7,066 nt of DNA, taken from positions 1 to 7,066 of the forward strand of contig WASR01000303.1 of assembly GCA_009712615.1 (NCBI GenBank), in the 5' to 3' direction. The stretch comes from Methanobacterium sp. GTDB taxonomy: Archaea > Methanobacteriota > Methanobacteria > Methanobacteriales > Methanobacteriaceae. Every line of letters begins with the position of its first letter. Position 1 is the stretch's first letter. A program made the translations under genes and the position numbers. Shown in pieces: positions 1 to 5,658 of the stretch. Under the pieces are notes generated by a model. That model did not search any database. It saw only the letters and a program-made list of their open reading frames with translations, and was not told where the DNA came from.

Positions 1-58
1 ATTTATTAGTAAGTAGATTTAATAAAATAACAAAATTCACTGATTTAAGGTCTAATAT

Positions 59-67
59 TAGTATAAT
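59..67 (+). promoter_or_regulatory. possible TATA element upstream of asd
   Basis: The first 117 bases hold no gene. AGTATAATT here is a passable archaeal TATA-like element, which would place transcription start near 85-90 and give a leader of about 30 bases. The whole stretch is very AT-rich, with other weak candidates such as TTTAATAA near 18-25, so the choice is uncertain. asd could also be read from a promoter outside the window. Confidence 0.25.
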
Positions 68-105
68 TGTTATCCAATAAAAAAATTTAAGGGATTATTT
101 AATGT

Positions 106-110
106 GGGGA
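106..110 (+). promoter_or_regulatory. ribosome binding site of asd
   Basis: GGGGA lies 7 bases before the GTG at 118 and supports that GTG as the start. The nearby ATG at 102 is in another frame and cannot start this protein. Confidence 0.6.
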
Positions 111-117
111 ATTTATA

Positions 118-801
118 GTGTTTGTTAAAGGTTTATCAAAAAAGAAAATTGGAATTTTATTGACAATTGCTGTATTACACTTCCTTTTTGGTTACGTTAT
201 CATTAGTTTCATCATTTTCTCAATAATAGCATTTTTCATGCAGTTTTTCAGAGATCCAAAAAGAAAAATTCCTGATGGTGAGGGAGTAGTTGTTGCACCT
301 GCAGATGGCAAAGTGTTGCAGGGAAAAATTGACTTCTTGAAAATAGTCACTGTGCAAGATGATCCTGTTATGGGAAAGATCTTGAAGGATGGTGAAAAGG
401 GAATTTTAATCAGCACGTTCATGTCACCATTTGATGTTCATGTACAGAGAGCTCCAGTTTCTGGTAAGATAGTGGAAACTAAATATTATCCGGGTAAGTT
501 TAAAATTGCCATGGGAGATGTTCATACTGTAAACGAGAAAAATTTGATTGTTATTGATTCAGAGTATGGAAAAGTTGGGGTGATCCAGATTGCAGGCTTC
601 GTTGCCAGGAGAATTGTACAGTATGTGCAACCTGGGGATACAGTCAGGATAGGTGACAGACTGGGCATGATAAGATTTGGATCCAGGGTTAATTTAATAA
701 TTCCATACGATAAATTTAAGGTGATGGTTTTTGAAGGTGAAAAACCAACAGCAGGGGAGACCATAATGGCAATGTTCAACAGTGAATTGAATGCGAACTG
801 A
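118..801 (+). CDS. asd: archaetidylserine decarboxylase proenzyme (PS decarboxylase family)
   Basis: This 227-residue protein is a short, archaeal-type member of the phosphatidylserine decarboxylase family. It should decarboxylate archaetidylserine to archaetidylethanolamine at the membrane. A hydrophobic N-terminal stretch (about residues 11-42) is followed by RDPKR and the family motif APADGK (60-65). FDVHVQRAPVSG (105-116) contains the conserved His108. RFGSR (186-190) holds the self-cleavage site: the family cuts between Gly188 and Ser189, and the Ser becomes the pyruvoyl group of the small chain, here about 39 residues. Length and motifs match the short class of the family rather than the roughly 300-residue E. 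coli type. The start is GTG, supported by GGGGA 7 bases upstream. The archaetidylserine synthase gene follows 25 bp downstream, so the product of one enzyme is the substrate of the other; this fixes the substrate as the archaeal ether lipid by inference. Confidence 0.93.
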   Translation: MFVKGLSKKKIGILLTIAVLHFLFGYVIISFIIFSIIAFFMQFFRDPKRKIPDGEGVVVAPADGKVLQGKIDFLKIVTVQDDPVMGKILKDGEKGILISTFMSPFDVHVQRAPVSGKIVETKYYPGKFKIAMGDVHTVNEKNLIVIDSEYGKVGVIQIAGFVARRIVQYVQPGDTVRIGDRLGMIRFGSRVNLIIPYDKFKVMVFEGEKPTAGETIMAMFNSELNAN

Positions 802-813
802 AATAATTTAAGT

Positions 814-817
814 GGAG
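814..817 (+). promoter_or_regulatory. ribosome binding site deciding the pssA start
   Basis: GGAG ends 9 bases before the ATG at 827. The in-frame GTG at 812 overlaps this site, so it is part of the ribosome site rather than the start. Confidence 0.6.
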
Positions 818-826
818 TTTTTTAGA

Positions 827-1423
827 ATGAATATCAAAAATTTTATGTCCTACGCAGATTTGGTTTCACTAGCCAATGCTTCTTTTGGATTTTTATCGAT
901 AGTAATGGTTTTTAAAGGGTATTTAGACATTGCGGCACAGTTTATGTTGATTGCAGTCATTTTTGATTCACTTGATGGTTGGGTTGCACGAAGAACAAAA
1001 AGAGTAGATCAGTATGGATTTGGAGAAAATATTGACTCATTATCTGATGTAATTTCTTTTGGTGTTGCACCGGGAATGCTTTTGATTGCAGCAACTTCAA
1101 CGTTTGGTATACCATACCTTAATATAGGAGTAGCACTCCTAATACTATTATGTGGGGTATTAAGACTTGCAAGGTTTAATGTAATTACTAATTCGGGTGA
1201 AGTTAAAGATGAAAAATTTGTGGGCTTACCCATACCAACAACTGCTTTGATCCTGGGATCATTTTATCTTTCAGGCATTTTCCAAGCAGATTTGGCAATG
1301 CTCATAATGGTTGTGGTATCATTGATGATGGTCAGTACAGTTGAGTATCCTAAATTTAGGGGCAGCAGCGTAGTTGTTATTGGAAGTTTGTTGATATTTT
1401 TAACGTTACTACCTCAGAACTAG
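827..1423 (+). CDS. pssA: archaetidylserine synthase (CDP-alcohol phosphatidyltransferase)
   Basis: This 198-residue integral membrane enzyme should transfer the archaetidyl group from CDP-archaeol to L-serine, giving archaetidylserine and CMP. The CDP-alcohol phosphotransferase signature is present: Asp50-Gly51, Ala54-Arg55, Gly66, Asp70, Asp74 (DGWVAR, then GENIDSLSD); the Asp residues bind the divalent metal. SFGVAPG (77-83), LRLARFNV (112-119) and FVGLPIP (131-137) are typical of the PssA branch. Several hydrophobic helices follow, including one at about 182-195. The spacing between Arg55 and the motif Gly is 10 residues rather than the usual 8, a small insertion in the active-site loop. 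The start at ATG 827 is preferred over GTG 812 because GGAG at 814-817 is correctly spaced for 827. It follows asd by 25 bp and is probably in the same transcript; a related enzyme has been characterised from Methanothermobacter. Confidence 0.94.
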   Translation: MNIKNFMSYADLVSLANASFGFLSIVMVFKGYLDIAAQFMLIAVIFDSLDGWVARRTKRVDQYGFGENIDSLSDVISFGVAPGMLLIAATSTFGIPYLNIGVALLILLCGVLRLARFNVITNSGEVKDEKFVGLPIPTTALILGSFYLSGIFQADLAMLIMVVVSLMMVSTVEYPKFRGSSVVVIGSLLIFLTLLPQN

Positions 1424-1470
1424 TCATTTTTAATTGCAAATAATGCTGCAAAGCTTTTATTCATTGTCTC

Positions 1471-1479
1471 TTTAATATA
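1471..1479 (+). promoter_or_regulatory. probable TATA box before the CpaB-like gene
   Basis: TTTAATATA, in the 112-base gap after pssA, fits the archaeal TATA pattern. A start of transcription about 25 bases on, near 1503, would leave a leader of roughly 30 bases before ATG 1536. The rest of the gap shows no gene or hairpin of note. Confidence 0.4.
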
Positions 1480-1526
1480 TTTAATAACGGTACCTTTTAT
1501 GGGTTTATACTCCAAGCTCCGCAGAA

Positions 1527-1533
1527 GTGGTCC
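1527..1533 (+). promoter_or_regulatory. probable ribosome binding site (GTGGTCC)
   Basis: GTGGTCC can pair over its whole length, with one G-U, with the distal part of the archaeal anti-Shine-Dalgarno sequence and ends 2 bases before ATG 1536. This favours ATG 1536 over the in-frame GTG 1527, which lies in the site itself. Pairing is weaker than at other genes here. Confidence 0.4.
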
Positions 1534-1535
1534 AA

Positions 1536-3020
1536 ATGTTAGATAAGATATTAGGAAAAAAAGATAAAGATAAGAATGACACGCCTGATCTCCGAAAAAA
1601 CGGCAAAAAACCAGATTCGGATAATTCAGATATAGGCGGTCGCCTGAAAGATATGGTGGGTAAGGTTTCTGGTAAGCCCAAGGACGACGACACTAATTCA
1701 AGTAAGTCTGATTCTAAGTTGAATAGTCCATCTAAGCCTAAAATTGTTTCAAAGAAACCAGCTGCTGAGCGAAAAATGCCTCGGCCTATAGCTAAACCAA
1801 CATCAAAACCCACGGATTCTAAACCTAGATTGAGAACTCCTGAGAAAAAGAAACCAGGTGGATTGGCAGGGCTCGGGGGAGGTTTTGGAAAGAAACATCC
1901 TGAAGATGACCAGAGGACCCTTGTTGGGGCAGCGGTTTTTGGAATTATATTGATCATACTTGTTGGGGCAGGTTATTATTTCCTAGTTTATGGCCCATAC
2001 CAAGATACTCTTAACAGTGCTAAAATGGCCAAGATCAATGAAGTGAACTCCTATTTCAAAGGGGCTTTATCTACGGATCCACATAAAACTGTTCTTTTAG
2101 CAGATATTGATTCGGGTCAAACACCTGATCAAGTCCTTGCTGTTGATGTAATAGGACCTGCAACCAGCGCCTGGAGAGATTATCAGAATCAACAGATAAA
2201 TATAAAGAAAGATCCGTATAATCGGGTTCAAATAAGTTATTCCGTTCCTACACAAGCTGGTACAGGAACCAACGGAACAGCAGCCGACACATCTACTTCT
2301 GTGGGCGTATCAAGTGCAAATAATGTTAAAAACTTGATATTAAACACCACTGCAGCAGGTATAATCGTAAATGAAGCAGATGCAAGTGTACTTGCAAACA
2401 TGGAAATTGTTACACCAGACACTGTGGCTGTTCCAGTTTATATTTCAAGAATACAGGCTGCAGGTGGTTTAATTAACGTTGGAGATTCAGTTGATGTTTA
2501 TCAGAATGTAAATACCAGTGCTCAAACTTCAACAGGTAACAACACCACACAGGCGCAATCAACTACAACCACAACATCATCACCAGAAATAAGTGGTGCC
2601 ACTGTGTTAGCAATTCTTAGAGATACCTCTAATGGGGTGTATACTTCAACTGATGCGAACCTAACACACCAACAACAGTTTTCAATTAATGGTGCAGGAG
2701 TAGCCACATCAACAAGTCAGTCTGCTCAGGGTAATGTTGAGGCACTTTTAAAGGCAGGCGCGTCCAGAAACTGGAATGAAGCTCAGATCACTTCTCTCCT
2801 GAATGCATATGGTTGGAGGTTATCAGACTTTGAAAGGGTTTCAAATCTGGGAGATTTAACCAACAATTACTTGGTTGTTCTTGAAGTACCTAGGGAAAAT
2901 GCATTATGGGTTATTCAGAACGACAATGTTGTGGCAGGTTCAAGTCTTTACCTTGTTGTTCCAACTCAGAGAGCTCCTGAATGGATGATTACAGAACTCC
3001 ATCAGATATATGGATCATAG
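1536..3020 (+). CDS. DUF515-type membrane protein with CpaB/RcpC-like outer domain
   Basis: This 494-residue protein has one membrane segment (about 128-152). Ahead of it is a long charged, disordered tail (1-127) rich in Lys, Pro, Ser and Asp, with repeated SKP-like units around 60-105. With no signal peptide, the tail is probably cytoplasmic and the remainder outside. The outer part resembles the Flp/Tad pilus protein CpaB/RcpC: DTVAVPVYISRIQ leads into AGGLINVGDSVDV (309-321), like the CpaB pattern of a valine strand, then GxxxPGDxVDV; ATVLAIL (355-361) matches the next strand; VVLEVPRENALWVI (447-460) with SSLYLVVP (469-476) matches the final CpaB strands. Two Thr/Ser/Gly/Asn-rich inserts (about 238-263 and 325-350) interrupt this part. 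Overall it fits my recollection of the archaeal DUF515 family, whose function is unknown to me. It precedes a secreted protein and a sortase, suggesting a role in the envelope. The family name is tentative; the CpaB similarity was read by eye. Confidence 0.62.
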   Translation: MLDKILGKKDKDKNDTPDLRKNGKKPDSDNSDIGGRLKDMVGKVSGKPKDDDTNSSKSDSKLNSPSKPKIVSKKPAAERKMPRPIAKPTSKPTDSKPRLRTPEKKKPGGLAGLGGGFGKKHPEDDQRTLVGAAVFGIILIILVGAGYYFLVYGPYQDTLNSAKMAKINEVNSYFKGALSTDPHKTVLLADIDSGQTPDQVLAVDVIGPATSAWRDYQNQQINIKKDPYNRVQISYSVPTQAGTGTNGTAADTSTSVGVSSANNVKNLILNTTAAGIIVNEADASVLANMEIVTPDTVAVPVYISRIQAAGGLINVGDSVDVYQNVNTSAQTSTGNNTTQAQSTTTTTSSPEISGATVLAILRDTSNGVYTSTDANLTHQQQFSINGAGVATSTSQSAQGNVEALLKAGASRNWNEAQITSLLNAYGWRLSDFERVSNLGDLTNNYLVVLEVPRENALWVIQNDNVVAGSSLYLVVPTQRAPEWMITELHQIYGS

Positions 3021-3037
3021 ACAAAAAAAATTTTTAG

Positions 3038-3061
3038 AAGGTCTGCAGGTATGCAGATCTT
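3038..3061 (+). other. 10-bp hairpin between the CpaB-like gene and the surface-protein gene
   Basis: AAGGTCTGCA (3038-3047) pairs with TGCAGATCTT (3052-3061) over 10 bp, with one G-T wobble, around the four-base loop GGTA. An A8-T5 tract lies just upstream (3023-3035) and a T-rich but interrupted stretch follows (3061-3077). It lies in the 77-base gap 18 bases after the stop at 3020. It could end or slow transcription, mark an RNA processing site, or shield a 3' end; the sequence alone does not decide. Confidence 0.5.
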
Positions 3062-3086
3062 ATCTTTACTTTGTTTCAAGGGTAAT

Positions 3087-3092
3087 GGGGAT
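3087..3092 (+). promoter_or_regulatory. ribosome binding site of the surface-protein gene
   Basis: GGGGAT ends 5 bases before ATG 3098 and supports that start; a second G-rich stretch lies a few bases upstream. Confidence 0.55.
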
Positions 3093-3097
3093 ATAAA

Positions 3098-4051
3098 ATG
3101 GATCATAACAATATTTACATTATTTCTGTGGCTATTATAGTCTTGATAGTGGGATTAGTATCGTCCAGTATGGTATCGGCAGAAACATTTGGTGAAAGTA
3201 ACGATCAGCAAGCATGGATACAGGGAACAGGGTCCACGTTACAGTTCACCTACCTTCAAGCCACCATAACATTGACTGTTCACAACAACAATGATCATGC
3301 GGAATTCTTCAAGATCAGCCAGCAGTACACTGGTGATGGAACTGTGACAGTCACTGGAACTAATTCATCTTCCATGGATTGGGTTATTCTGTCAACCAAT
3401 CCTTCCGCAATTAGAATGATAAATTCCATCAATCCTGCGGGTGATTTGGGATGGGAAGTAGAAGCTGGACAAACAAAAACTGTTACATTTGCATTGAAGG
3501 AAAGCAGCCCTCCTGCTCCATGGTATATCCAGAGGGGATCTACAACTAACACTTTCTGGCCAACAGTAAATGATCCAGGATTAACATCAAGTTGGTTCCT
3601 TCCAAACGAATTAGAATATTTAAATCCTAATTTACAAGTTGTCAAATGGCAGGGAACATTCTTCTTCTTCCTCAAGAACATGGTGGCTTCAGGTCCCAGG
3701 GTTGAAGGTATAGTTAGGGCTCCTATAGTACCAATGAACTCTGTTTTAACCAGTAGTTCTCCCACAGTGAGCTATATTGATAATGAGAATCCAAGTGCTC
3801 AAACAGCTGCATGGGATGTTACATTGTACCCTGGTCAAACCAAGGGGTACTCATACACTTACACGTATCCAAATGGCACATCTGTAACACCGGCTAACAA
3901 AAAGACAGGTTCCACTCAAATTAATGACCCAAGTCATACAAATGCTTCATCAACACTACCAACTAAAAATACCGGAGTTCCATGGGGATTATTCCTTTTA
4001 GGTGGAATTATTATAGCTGGCGGTATAATTTACGCAAGGGTGCTACGATAA
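3098..4051 (+). CDS. secreted surface protein with probable sortase sorting signal
   Basis: This 317-residue protein appears exported and wall- or membrane-anchored. Residues 5-25 form a hydrophobic signal segment, followed by VSA (26-28), a fair signal-peptidase site. The body looks beta-rich and Ig-like: LTVHNNNDHAEFFKI (59-73) and VEAGQTKTVTFAL (121-133) have the pattern of NEW3/CARDB-type domains (a strand, 'N-N-ND' turn, then 'pG-x-T-x-T-V'), and a second such ending occurs at VTLYPGQTKGYSYTY (241-255). The middle is rich in Trp, Phe and Pro. Possible N-glycosylation sites include Asn89, Asn259 and Asn282. A Thr/Ser/Asn-rich linker (about 260-286) leads to LPTKNTGVP (287-295), a hydrophobic helix (about 296-313) and the short tail ARVLR: the three-part layout of a sortase signal. 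It lies directly before the sortase gene, which points to it as that enzyme's substrate. The body's function is unknown. Confidence 0.7.
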   Translation: MDHNNIYIISVAIIVLIVGLVSSSMVSAETFGESNDQQAWIQGTGSTLQFTYLQATITLTVHNNNDHAEFFKISQQYTGDGTVTVTGTNSSSMDWVILSTNPSAIRMINSINPAGDLGWEVEAGQTKTVTFALKESSPPAPWYIQRGSTTNTFWPTVNDPGLTSSWFLPNELEYLNPNLQVVKWQGTFFFFLKNMVASGPRVEGIVRAPIVPMNSVLTSSSPTVSYIDNENPSAQTAAWDVTLYPGQTKGYSYTYTYPNGTSVTPANKKTGSTQINDPSHTNASSTLPTKNTGVPWGLFLLGGIIIAGGIIYARVLR

Positions 4052-4087
4052 ATTTATTAGTTGTGAGTTCATTAAGATCAAAGAACC

Positions 4088-4807
4088 ATGAAACTCTCAA
4101 CTTTATTTGTTTTAATTGGAATTATAATCATTTCACTCTACTGTTTGATTGAAGTGAGTTACTATGCGTCATCGGACAACAGCTCTCAAAACAGTACAAA
4201 TACTCCTTATATAGAAATTCCATCAATAAATGTAGATCAGGCAATTAACAATAAATCAGTGGATTATGGAATTTATTACGATCCACAATCTGCTAAACCC
4301 AGTTTTGGAACAACTGCCCTTTTTGGACACAGAACTTTTCATGGATCTCCATTTTTAAATCTTGACAAACTCAAGGCTGGTGACAACATCACTGTGGCAT
4401 GGCCGGGAATAGGTAACGTTGAGTATGCAGTTGTTAATTCCACTGTTGTAGATGCTTCCTACAGATTAAACATTGAACAGGGAAATAAACTGTTTTTAAT
4501 AACATGTTATCCATTGGGATCTGATGCACAGAGACTCATAATAGAAGCTAATCAAGTATCCATTTATCCAATTAACAACTCACAGCCACATACATCAGAA
4601 CCACCATATGGAATATTCATTGTGGTGGGCTTCTTTGTTGGCGGTATGATTTTGAGCTTTTTGTATCCTATAAAGGATGATCAGTACATAATATTTTTAG
4701 CAGTGGTAGCAATAACAGCATTTCTGGTACTGGCGTATGTATTTCCCATTCCTCCAGATGCGATCGAATCTCAACTGTCATGGTTTAATAATTTGTTAGG
4801 TGTTTAA
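4088..4807 (+). CDS. sortase with two C-terminal membrane helices
   Basis: This 239-residue cysteine transpeptidase should cut a sorting signal on a surface protein and join the new end to an acceptor at the cell surface. An N-terminal membrane anchor occupies about 5-23, followed by a Ser/Asn-rich linker and the sortase barrel from IEIPSINVD (42-50). The catalytic set is visible: His81 in LFGHRTFHG (78-86), Cys140 in LFLITCYP (135-142), matching the family's TLxTC pattern, and Arg149 in SDAQRLII (145-152). After the barrel come two further membrane helices (about 174-193 and 199-219), as in some pilus-type sortases but longer than the usual single C-terminal anchor. The start ATG 4088 is 36 bases after the surface-protein gene and lacks a good Shine-Dalgarno site; only a weak GATC-like match precedes it. 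The acceptor in a pseudomurein archaeon is not known from sequence. Confidence 0.9.
   Translation: MKLSTLFVLIGIIIISLYCLIEVSYYASSDNSSQNSTNTPYIEIPSINVDQAINNKSVDYGIYYDPQSAKPSFGTTALFGHRTFHGSPFLNLDKLKAGDNITVAWPGIGNVEYAVVNSTVVDASYRLNIEQGNKLFLITCYPLGSDAQRLIIEANQVSIYPINNSQPHTSEPPYGIFIVVGFFVGGMILSFLYPIKDDQYIIFLAVVAITAFLVLAYVFPIPPDAIESQLSWFNNLLGV
4799..4802 (+). promoter_or_regulatory. ribosome binding site of mptD inside the sortase gene
   Basis: GGTG lies in the last codons of the sortase gene and ends 6 bases before ATG 4809. The in-frame GTG at 4800 is within this site and is therefore unlikely to be the start. The layout favours coupled translation of the two genes. Confidence 0.55.
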
Positions 4808-4808
4808 T

Positions 4809-5177
4809 ATGGAACCAGAAGAGAAGTACTTTAGTAATATAACAAACAGAGAAAGAGCTATTTTTGAAGGGGCCATAACAATGGGGGCTTTGTTCCATCA
4901 GTTTGTTGGCACTCCTGTGAATAGTGATACTGTTAAATCACTTGAAAAGGCAATTGAAGATGCCATGTCTGTTCAACCATGTGTTTCTAGTGTTGAGGTA
5001 GTAATAGATCGTGAAATACTGGAAGAAATTTCCAATGAATTTGATTATGTTTCATTGTCTGGTGAAATGTTGGATGTGAAGGTAACTACGGTCTGCTCTG
5101 ATAAACAAGCTTTAATAAGATTGAAGTTTATATCAGAACTTAATTATCCTCTTATGTACGTTGAGGATGTTGATTAA
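4809..5177 (+). CDS. mptD: archaeal dihydroneopterin aldolase MptD
   Basis: This 122-residue soluble enzyme belongs to the archaeal dihydroneopterin aldolase family (formerly DUF381). It splits 7,8-dihydroneopterin into 6-hydroxymethyl-7,8-dihydropterin and glycolaldehyde, a step toward methanopterin, the C1 carrier of methanogenesis. The signature RERAIFEGAITMGALFHQF (14-32) and GTPV (34-37) are clear. Residues studied in the Methanocaldococcus jannaschii enzyme have counterparts here: Glu20 (its Glu25, substrate binding), His30 (His35) and Gln56 (Gln61), all at a constant offset of 5, and Tyr80 (probably its Tyr78, the proposed acid) in the conserved FDYVSLSGEMLDVKV stretch; the Tyr match requires a short length difference between the two proteins. 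ATG 4809 was chosen for its GGTG site; it starts one base after the sortase stop. Thus a cofactor gene appears to share a transcript with the surface cassette, although the functions look unrelated. Confidence 0.93.
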   Translation: MEPEEKYFSNITNRERAIFEGAITMGALFHQFVGTPVNSDTVKSLEKAIEDAMSVQPCVSSVEVVIDREILEEISNEFDYVSLSGEMLDVKVTTVCSDKQALIRLKFISELNYPLMYVEDVD

Positions 5178-5191
5178 AGTTATGACCACAT

Positions 5192-5206
5192 AAAAGGGTT
5201 TATATA
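5192..5206 (+). promoter_or_regulatory. strong archaeal promoter (BRE and TATA box)
   Basis: Purine-rich AAAAGGG (5192-5198) followed by TTTATATA (5199-5206) is a textbook BRE/TATA pair and the best promoter in the window. Transcription should start near 5228-5232, giving a leader of about 35 bases to the TTG start at 5265. A 5-bp inverted repeat TTATG/CATAA (5180-5193) touches the BRE but is too short to call an operator. Confidence 0.7.
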
Positions 5207-5253
5207 ATTTGAGTTACATAAAAATACACATATAACATGGTTATGAAACAAAA

Positions 5254-5261
5254 GGGGTGAT
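5254..5261 (+). promoter_or_regulatory. strong ribosome binding site of the Gly-rich membrane protein
   Basis: GGGGTGAT ends 3 bases before TTG 5265. It is the longest match to the archaeal anti-Shine-Dalgarno sequence here and justifies a TTG start. Confidence 0.65.
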
Positions 5262-5264
5262 TGT

Positions 5265-5627
5265 TTGGTTAATTGGACTGCGGCATTTGTGGGATTTATA
5301 CTCGCTGTTATCCTTTCAAATGTTTTCGGCTATTTCATGGGTTTTATAGGAATAAGCATTGGATTGTTCATTGCGGGTATAGTAGTAGGACTCATGGTAG
5401 GTGGTGGAGTTCTCACTGGCTTTGGTAATGGGCTTGTTGCAGGAGCATTTGGGGCGATAGTGATTTCTATCATACTATTAATTGGTGGAACAATTACCGC
5501 TGGACTCGTAGGGTTTGGTGTGGCTGCAGCAGCATCTATTGTATGGATACTTACTATCTTTGTCACCAGCGGATTTGTGGTTGGAGTAGGTGGTGCAATA
5601 GGATCACTCATTAGCGGTAAAAACTAA
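5265..5627 (+). CDS. small Gly-rich four-helix membrane protein, DUF5518-like
   Basis: This 120-residue protein is almost wholly hydrophobic, with about four membrane helices (roughly 5-22, 27-47, 56-77 and 84-107) and no obvious soluble domain. Glycine runs such as GIVVGLMVGGG (38-48), GFGNGLVAGAFG (52-63) and GVGGAIGSLISG (107-118) suggest tightly packed, possibly oligomeric helices of the glycine-zipper kind. The size and layout resemble the archaeal DUF5518 family; that name is tentative and the family has no assigned reaction that I know. The start is TTG, supported by a strong GGGGTGAT site. The gene stands alone between its own promoter and a T-rich terminator, so it is probably an abundant single-gene transcript. 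A role in membrane stability or small-molecule passage is possible but cannot be shown from sequence. Confidence 0.6.
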   Translation: MVNWTAAFVGFILAVILSNVFGYFMGFIGISIGLFIAGIVVGLMVGGGVLTGFGNGLVAGAFGAIVISIILLIGGTITAGLVGFGVAAAASIVWILTIFVTSGFVVGVGGAIGSLISGKN

Positions 5628-5629
5628 AC

Positions 5630-5647
5630 TTTTTTTTAATTTTTTTT
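5630..5647 (+). terminator. archaeal oligo-T terminator
   Basis: Two runs of eight T (5630-5637 and 5640-5647), separated by AA, follow directly after the stop codon at 5627. No stem is needed: archaeal RNA polymerase stops at such U-tracts. This separates the Gly-rich membrane protein gene from the next one, which starts only 25 bases later. Confidence 0.7.
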
Positions 5648-5658
5648 GTAAATTAATT

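Noticed and set aside
118..801. Asd read as aspartate-semialdehyde dehydrogenase because of the shared symbol
   Set aside because: The sequence has the pyruvoyl-type GS cleavage site and decarboxylase motifs, and none of the dehydrogenase features.
1427..1452. T5 run and TTGCA/TGCAA repeat after pssA as a terminator
   Set aside because: The T run is short and the repeat only 5 bp; neither is convincing as a transcription stop.
1505..1957. Open frame of 150 codons on the minus strand opposite the start of the CpaB-like gene
   Set aside because: It is a mirror of the Lys/Pro/Ser-rich tail, gives a Pro/Phe/Ser-rich product without recognisable domains, and lies opposite a better supported gene.
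3295..3765. Open frame of 156 codons on the minus strand opposite the surface-protein gene
   Set aside because: No domain, membrane pattern or ribosome site stands out; the plus-strand gene has signal peptide, sorting signal and ribosome site.
5180..5193. Inverted repeat TTATG/CATAA next to the BRE as an operator
   Set aside because: Five base pairs in AT-rich DNA are expected by chance; no second copy was found.
5330..5611. Minus-strand Pro/Thr/Ile-rich open frame opposite the Gly-rich membrane protein
   Set aside because: Its composition is the expected reverse reading of Gly/Val/Ile codons; the plus strand has the promoter, ribosome site and terminator.
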